Shown here piece after piece: positions 5,992-9,512 of a stretch of DNA of 9,512 nt (position 1 is its first letter; the number at the start of each line of letters is the position of its first letter). A program made the translations under genes and the position numbers. The notes under the pieces were generated by a model, which did not search any database, was not told the origin of the DNA, and was given only the letters and a program-made list of their open reading frames with translations. The stretch covers positions 1 through 9,512 of the forward strand of contig JAEMPZ010000028.1 of assembly GCA_022759065.1 (NCBI GenBank), in the 5' to 3' direction. This stretch comes from Acidobacteriota bacterium. Lineage in GTDB: Bacteria > Acidobacteriota > UBA4820 > DSQY01.

Positions 5992-8655
5992 ATGAGCGTG
6001 ATTGATAAAACCCTCGCCAAGCTATTTGGAACCAAGCATGACCGTGACGTCAAAGCCATCCAGCCTATCGTCCATCAGGTTTCGGAGTGGGAGCCAAGGC
6101 TGAGGCCCCTTTCCGACGATAACCTTCGGGCCAGGACGGCGGACATGAAGCAGCGGCTTGAAAATGCCATGAACGGGGGCCTGAGCCAGCAAGAGGCGCT
6201 GGACCAGATTTTGCCCGAGGCGTTCGCGGTGGCCCGGGAAGCCGCTTGCAGGACTTTGGGGATGCGGCCTTTCGACGTGCAGGTCGTCGGAGGCGTCGTC
6301 CTCCACCAGGGCAAAATCGCCGAGATGAAAACCGGCGAGGGCAAGACGCTCGTGGCGGTTTTGCCCGTTTACCTCAACGCGCTGACCGGGCGCGGAGTCC
6401 ACGTCGTCACGGTCAACGACTATCTGGCCAGGCGTGACGCCGACTGGATGGGCCAGGTATACCGCTTCTTGGGACTCACTGTCGGCTGCATCCAGCAGGA
6501 GATGGGCAACGAAGAGCGGCAGAAGGCTTACAATTGTGACGTGACCCACGGCCAGAACAACGAGTTCGGGTTCGATTACCTAAGAGACAACATGAAATAC
6601 CGGCTTCAAGACATGGTCCAGCGTGGACACCATTTCGCCGTCGTTGATGAAGTTGACTCGATCCTCATTGACGAAGCGCGAACCCCGCTGATAATCTCGG
6701 GCCCCTCCGAGGAGCGCGTGGATAAGTACTACACGGCAAACAGCCTTATCCCAAGCCTCCAGAAAGAACGAGACTACCAGGTTGACGAGAAGCAGCGAAC
6801 CGCGACGCTGACGGAGGAGGGCATCGCCCGCTGCGAGAAGTTGCTTGGCCTCGAGAACCTCTATGATCCGGCCAACATGGAAATCCTCCATTGCCTGAAC
6901 CAGGCGCTGATGGCACACAAGCTCTACCACAAGGACGTCGAGTACATGATAAAGGACGGCGAAGTCGTCATAGTTGACGAGTTCACCGGGCGCGTAATGC
7001 CTGGAAGGCGCTGGAGCGACGGCCTTCACCAGGCCATCGAGGCGAAGGAGAACGTCAAAATCCAGGCCGAGAACCAGACCCTTGCCACGATCACCTTCCA
7101 GAACTATTTCCGCCTCTACGAAAAGTTAAGCGGCATGACCGGCACCGCCGACACGGAAGCCGCCGAATTCGACAAGATTTACAAGCTGGACGTCGTCGTC
7201 ATTCCCACCAACAAGCCAATGATCAGGACGGACCACGCCGATTTAGTCTACCGCACCGAGCAAGAGAAATGGGAGGCGGCGGCCGACGAGATTGGCGAGC
7301 GCCACGGGAAAGGCCAGCCGGTCCTCGTCGGAACGGTGTCCATCGAAAAGAGCGAGAAGATGAGCGCCCTCCTCAAGCGCCGCGGCATCCCGCACGTGGT
7401 GCTAAACGCCAAGTATCACGAAAAGGAGGCCGAGATCGTGGCCCAGGCCGGGCGGAAGGGTGCTGTCACGATCGCCACCAACATGGCGGGCAGGGGAACG
7501 GATATTCTTCTCGGCGGCAATCCCGAAGGCCAGGCCAGGGCGAAAGTTGACCCCGAAACGCGCCCCGAGGAGTACGCCAAACTGGTGGCACAATACCGCG
7601 ATGTTTTCGAGCGCGAGCACGACGAGGTCGTGGGCCTTGGCGGGCTGCACATCCTGGGAACGGAGCGCCACGAGTCGAGGCGCATTGACAACCAGTTGCG
7701 CGGGCGCGCCGGCCGCCAGGGAGACCCAGGTTCCTCCCGCTTCTACCTGTCGCTCGAAGACGATCTCATGCGGCTCTTCGGAGGCGACAGGCTCAAGAAC
7801 ATGATGGGCAAGTTGGGCATGGAGGAGGGCGTGCCCATCGAGCACCCTTGGGTCACGAAGTCCATCGAGCGCGCCCAGACTTCAGTGGAGGCGCGCAACT
7901 TCGAGATCCGCAAGCACCTTCTCGAATACGACGACGTAATGAACAAACAGCGCGAGACGATCTACGGCTTGCGGAAACGAGTGCTCGCAAAAGACAACCT
8001 GAAGGATTACCTCTTCGAGACCGCCGACGCGATTCTGACATGGCTCATAGAAGAGTACACGCTCGCGGACGCGCCGCCCTCTCAGTGGAACATGGATGGC
8101 CTGAAGACGCAGGTGCTGCACTTCTTCGGCATTGACATCCAGGCCCTGCCAGCCGGAGGCGAAGCCGTCCGCCCCGAGCAGTTCCAGGCCGCGCTCAGAG
8201 AGGCGATCGTTCGCAAGTACGACGAGAAAGAAGCCAGGCTCGGCCCCGAACTGATGAGGGAGTACGAGCGCCTCGTCATGCTCCAGGTTCTCGACAACCA
8301 GTGGAAGGACCACCTCCTGACGATGGACCACCTCAAGGAGGGCATCGGCCTGCGGGCATACGGGCAGCGCGATCCGCTCGTGGAATACAAGCGTGAAGGG
8401 TACGAGGCCTTCACCTCCCTTCTGGACAGGATGGAGGAGGAGATGGTGCGCTACCTGATGCTCATGGAACCCGCGGTCCAACAGGAGCAAAAGCAGGTGC
8501 AGCGCAGGGAGCGCTCATATTCCTATTCGGCTCCAGAAAAAGAAGCCAAGAGCGCAAAGCCAGTGGTGCGCAAAGAAGAAAAAGTGGGGCGCAACGATCC
8601 GTGCCCATGCGGCTCAGGGAAGAAATACAAGAAGTGCCACGGCGCAAACGCTTGA
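5992..8655 (+). CDS. secA: Preprotein translocase ATPase SecA
   Basis: SecA is the motor that drives unfolded preproteins through SecYEG at the inner membrane. The 887-aa length is normal for full-size SecA. Visible motifs in order are the Walker A loop MKTGEGKT (112-119), helicase motif [14 protein letters not shown] (141-154), the conserved [13 protein letters not shown] (189-201), DEVD Walker B (219-222) followed by [15 protein letters not shown], the Arg-finger region [13 protein letters not shown] (568-580), and the C-terminal metal-binding tail with Cys871, Cys873, Cys882 and His883 preceded by a charged linker. That tail is the usual SecB/ribosome-contacting zinc finger. The ATG at 5992 has AGGA at 5979-5982. 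A short frame-matched open stretch ends in TAA directly before this ATG (see findings). No SecM-like leader with a signal sequence is present. It is complete with no frameshift. Confidence 0.98.
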   Translation: MSVIDKTLAKLFGTKHDRDVKAIQPIVHQVSEWEPRLRPLSDDNLRARTADMKQRLENAMNGGLSQQEALDQILPEAFAVAREAACRTLGMRPFDVQVVGGVVLHQGKIAEMKTGEGKTLVAVLPVYLNALTGRGVHVVTVNDYLARRDADWMGQVYRFLGLTVGCIQQEMGNEERQKAYNCDVTHGQNNEFGFDYLRDNMKYRLQDMVQRGHHFAVVDEVDSILIDEARTPLIISGPSEERVDKYYTANSLIPSLQKERDYQVDEKQRTATLTEEGIARCEKLLGLENLYDPANMEILHCLNQALMAHKLYHKDVEYMIKDGEVVIVDEFTGRVMPGRRWSDGLHQAIEAKENVKIQAENQTLATITFQNYFRLYEKLSGMTGTADTEAAEFDKIYKLDVVVIPTNKPMIRTDHADLVYRTEQEKWEAAADEIGERHGKGQPVLVGTVSIEKSEKMSALLKRRGIPHVVLNAKYHEKEAEIVAQAGRKGAVTIATNMAGRGTDILLGGNPEGQARAKVDPETRPEEYAKLVAQYRDVFEREHDEVVGLGGLHILGTERHESRRIDNQLRGRAGRQGDPGSSRFYLSLEDDLMRLFGGDRLKNMMGKLGMEEGVPIEHPWVTKSIERAQTSVEARNFEIRKHLLEYDDVMNKQRETIYGLRKRVLAKDNLKDYLFETADAILTWLIEEYTLADAPPSQWNMDGLKTQVLHFFGIDIQALPAGGEAVRPEQFQAALREAIVRKYDEKEARLGPELMREYERLVMLQVLDNQWKDHLLTMDHLKEGIGLRAYGQRDPLVEYKREGYEAFTSLLDRMEEEMVRYLMLMEPAVQQEQKQVQRRERSYSYSAPEKEAKSAKPVVRKEEKVGRNDPCPCGSGKKYKKCHGANA

Positions 8656-8680
8656 CACGCGCTCTTTGGCTTGATAGCCT
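8652..8680 (+). promoter_or_regulatory. Weak candidate promoter after secA
   Basis: A perfect TTGACA (8652-8657) overlaps the secA stop codon and is followed after 17 bases by TAGCCT (8675-8680), which matches the -10 consensus at only three positions. It could give the downstream gene its own transcript with a leader of about 95 nt. The -10 match is poor, so confidence is low. Confidence 0.25.
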
Positions 8681-8729
8681 TTAAAGGCCTTGAAGCGAAG
8701 GAGGCGGCCGTAAAGTTGGCTTTTGGCGA

Positions 8730-8754
8730 GCGGGAAGGGGGAACCTCTTCCCGC
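8730..8754 (+). terminator. GC-rich hairpin between secA and the downstream gene
   Basis: GCGGGAAG (8730-8737) pairs perfectly with CTTCCCGC (8747-8754) around a 9-base loop, giving a stable 8-bp stem. There is no T-tract after it on the plus strand, so it is not a textbook intrinsic terminator. It may attenuate read-through from secA or protect the secA mRNA 3' end. Confidence 0.35.
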
Positions 8755-8767
8755 CCAGTTACAATAT

Positions 8768-8772
8768 GGAGG
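8768..8772 (+). promoter_or_regulatory. Ribosome binding site of the DUF5343-like gene
   Basis: GGAGG lies 10 bases before the ATG at 8783. It decides this start over the in-frame TTG at 8723, whose extra 20 codons overlap the hairpin at 8730-8754 and show no conserved-looking sequence. Confidence 0.75.
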
Positions 8773-8782
8773 CAACCTAAAG

Positions 8783-9496
8783 ATGGCTAGACAGCATACC
8801 GACACGCCGCCCTACGTTCCTCGAAAGGGACTGAGAGCGGTCCTTGACAGCTTGCAGGCCCACAACGAGGGCCAGGTTATCACCAGGGACGAACTTCACA
8901 AGCGGGGCGTCTCCGCTCATCTGATCTACCCCGCCATGGCCGCCCTCAGGTTCCTGGGGATACTAGACCCGAAGGATCGCCTGACGAAGCGCTTTCAAGC
9001 TTTCAACCGCGACAAGCCCGATCTGGCCAGCCAGCAGGCGATCGTGCGCGAGGCGTACTCCGCCTTCTTCAGCAAAGTACAGTTGCCGCAGCCCACCTTG
9101 GAACTGGTGCGCGATAATTTCCAAAAGGTTTACGAGTTGAGCGACCGGGTCGTAAACTCGGCGTTCCCTCTCTTTCAATACCTAGTACAGGAGGCCGGAA
9201 TCGCCCTAACGACTCAGGGAGCGAATGCCCCGATAGCTGACGAACTGCCAAGCGCGCCCCTGCCGGACGGCAATGAGCATGGCAAAGATGAAAGCGGCGC
9301 CGAACTCCTTCGGGCGGCAGCGGCGGCGGGCGAGGAGATAGGCTCGGACGCTGGAATACGCATCCGCCACACGGGCTACCAGATCGTCCTGAACATTCAA
9401 GTTACAAAGTACACTTCCGACAAGGACATCATCAAAATGATCAAGACGGCGAGGCGGGCGGTCCACCTGCTTCGCAAGGCGGGCGACACGCATTGA
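8783..9496 (+). CDS. DUF5343-like protein, function unknown
   Basis: The 237-aa product begins with a PPYVPRKGLRAVL stretch (9-21), followed by a helix-turn-helix-like segment in which ITRDELHKRGVSAHLIYPAM leads into ALRFLGILDPKDRLTKRFQAF (about 33-73). This resembles the N-terminal winged-helix arrangement of DUF5343, where a similar sequence ends in LKFLGF-D-x-G-x-PT. A helical middle (about 80-142) is followed by a low-complexity Ala/Glu/Gly linker (about 145-195) and a small beta-alpha unit, YQIVLNIQVTKYTSDKDIIKMI (199-220). No catalytic motif, signal peptide or membrane segment is visible. The fold suggests nucleic-acid or protein binding, but that is inference. The family call is from recognition by eye and could be wrong. 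It follows secA by 127 bp with its own ribosome site and a hairpin between, so it may not be functionally tied to secretion. It ends 16 bp before the window edge, so its partner genes are out of view. Confidence 0.75.
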   Translation: MARQHTDTPPYVPRKGLRAVLDSLQAHNEGQVITRDELHKRGVSAHLIYPAMAALRFLGILDPKDRLTKRFQAFNRDKPDLASQQAIVREAYSAFFSKVQLPQPTLELVRDNFQKVYELSDRVVNSAFPLFQYLVQEAGIALTTQGANAPIADELPSAPLPDGNEHGKDESGAELLRAAAAAGEEIGSDAGIRIRHTGYQIVLNIQVTKYTSDKDIIKMIKTARRAVHLLRKAGDTH

Positions 9497-9512
9497 CGTT
9501 TACCAGGGGCCA

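Noticed and set aside
8677..8688. GCCTTTAAAGGC perfect palindrome after secA
   Set aside because: A 12-bp palindrome with no loop is not a good hairpin, and there is no second copy or other sign of an operator.

Overview
The window is about 9.5 kb of GC-rich bacterial chromosome. It holds six protein-coding genes in two divergent groups, and I see no RNA genes, transposases or CRISPR arrays. The SecA/M23 peptidase pair, the short-chain 3-hydroxyacyl-CoA dehydrogenase and the phosphohexomutase are housekeeping or central-metabolism genes. The taxon cannot be fixed from the sequence. SecA with a C-terminal metal-binding tail next to an envelope M23 peptidase suggests a free-living, probably Gram-negative-type lineage, and a little-sampled phylum is possible, but that is inference.

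Minus-strand group (positions 1-4686, transcribed right to left): a 3-hydroxybutyryl-CoA dehydrogenase (Hbd-like, 282 aa) is followed after 14 bp by a cytoplasmic zinc-ribbon/TPR protein of unknown role. Then, after 80 bp, comes a phosphoglucomutase/phosphomannomutase, and after 133 bp an FAD-dependent oxidoreductase of the COG2509 type. The oxidoreductase stops at an in-frame TAA exactly where the family carries a conserved acidic residue. The seven codons visible beyond the stop still read like the family, so it is probably an interrupted gene, an assembly error or, less likely, a recoded stop. The 133-bp gap in front of it contains an inverted pair of 7-bp-periodic GTGAYTR arrays, which looks like a small repeat element.

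Divergent intergenic region (4687-4938): it carries a good promoter for the hbd group (perfect TATAAT on the minus strand), a weaker candidate promoter for the plus-strand group, and two short inverted repeats.

Plus-strand group (4939-9512): a membrane-anchored coiled-coil M23 (LytM-type) peptidoglycan peptidase, then secA (887 aa, complete), then a 237-aa protein resembling the DUF5343 family. The M23 peptidase and SecA both serve the cell envelope. The last gene has its own strong ribosome binding site, lies beyond a hairpin after secA, and may belong to a different transcription unit. The most useful leads are the interrupted oxidoreductase, the heptad inverted repeat, and a short open frame that ends directly against the secA start codon. 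I see no convincing new multi-gene system.
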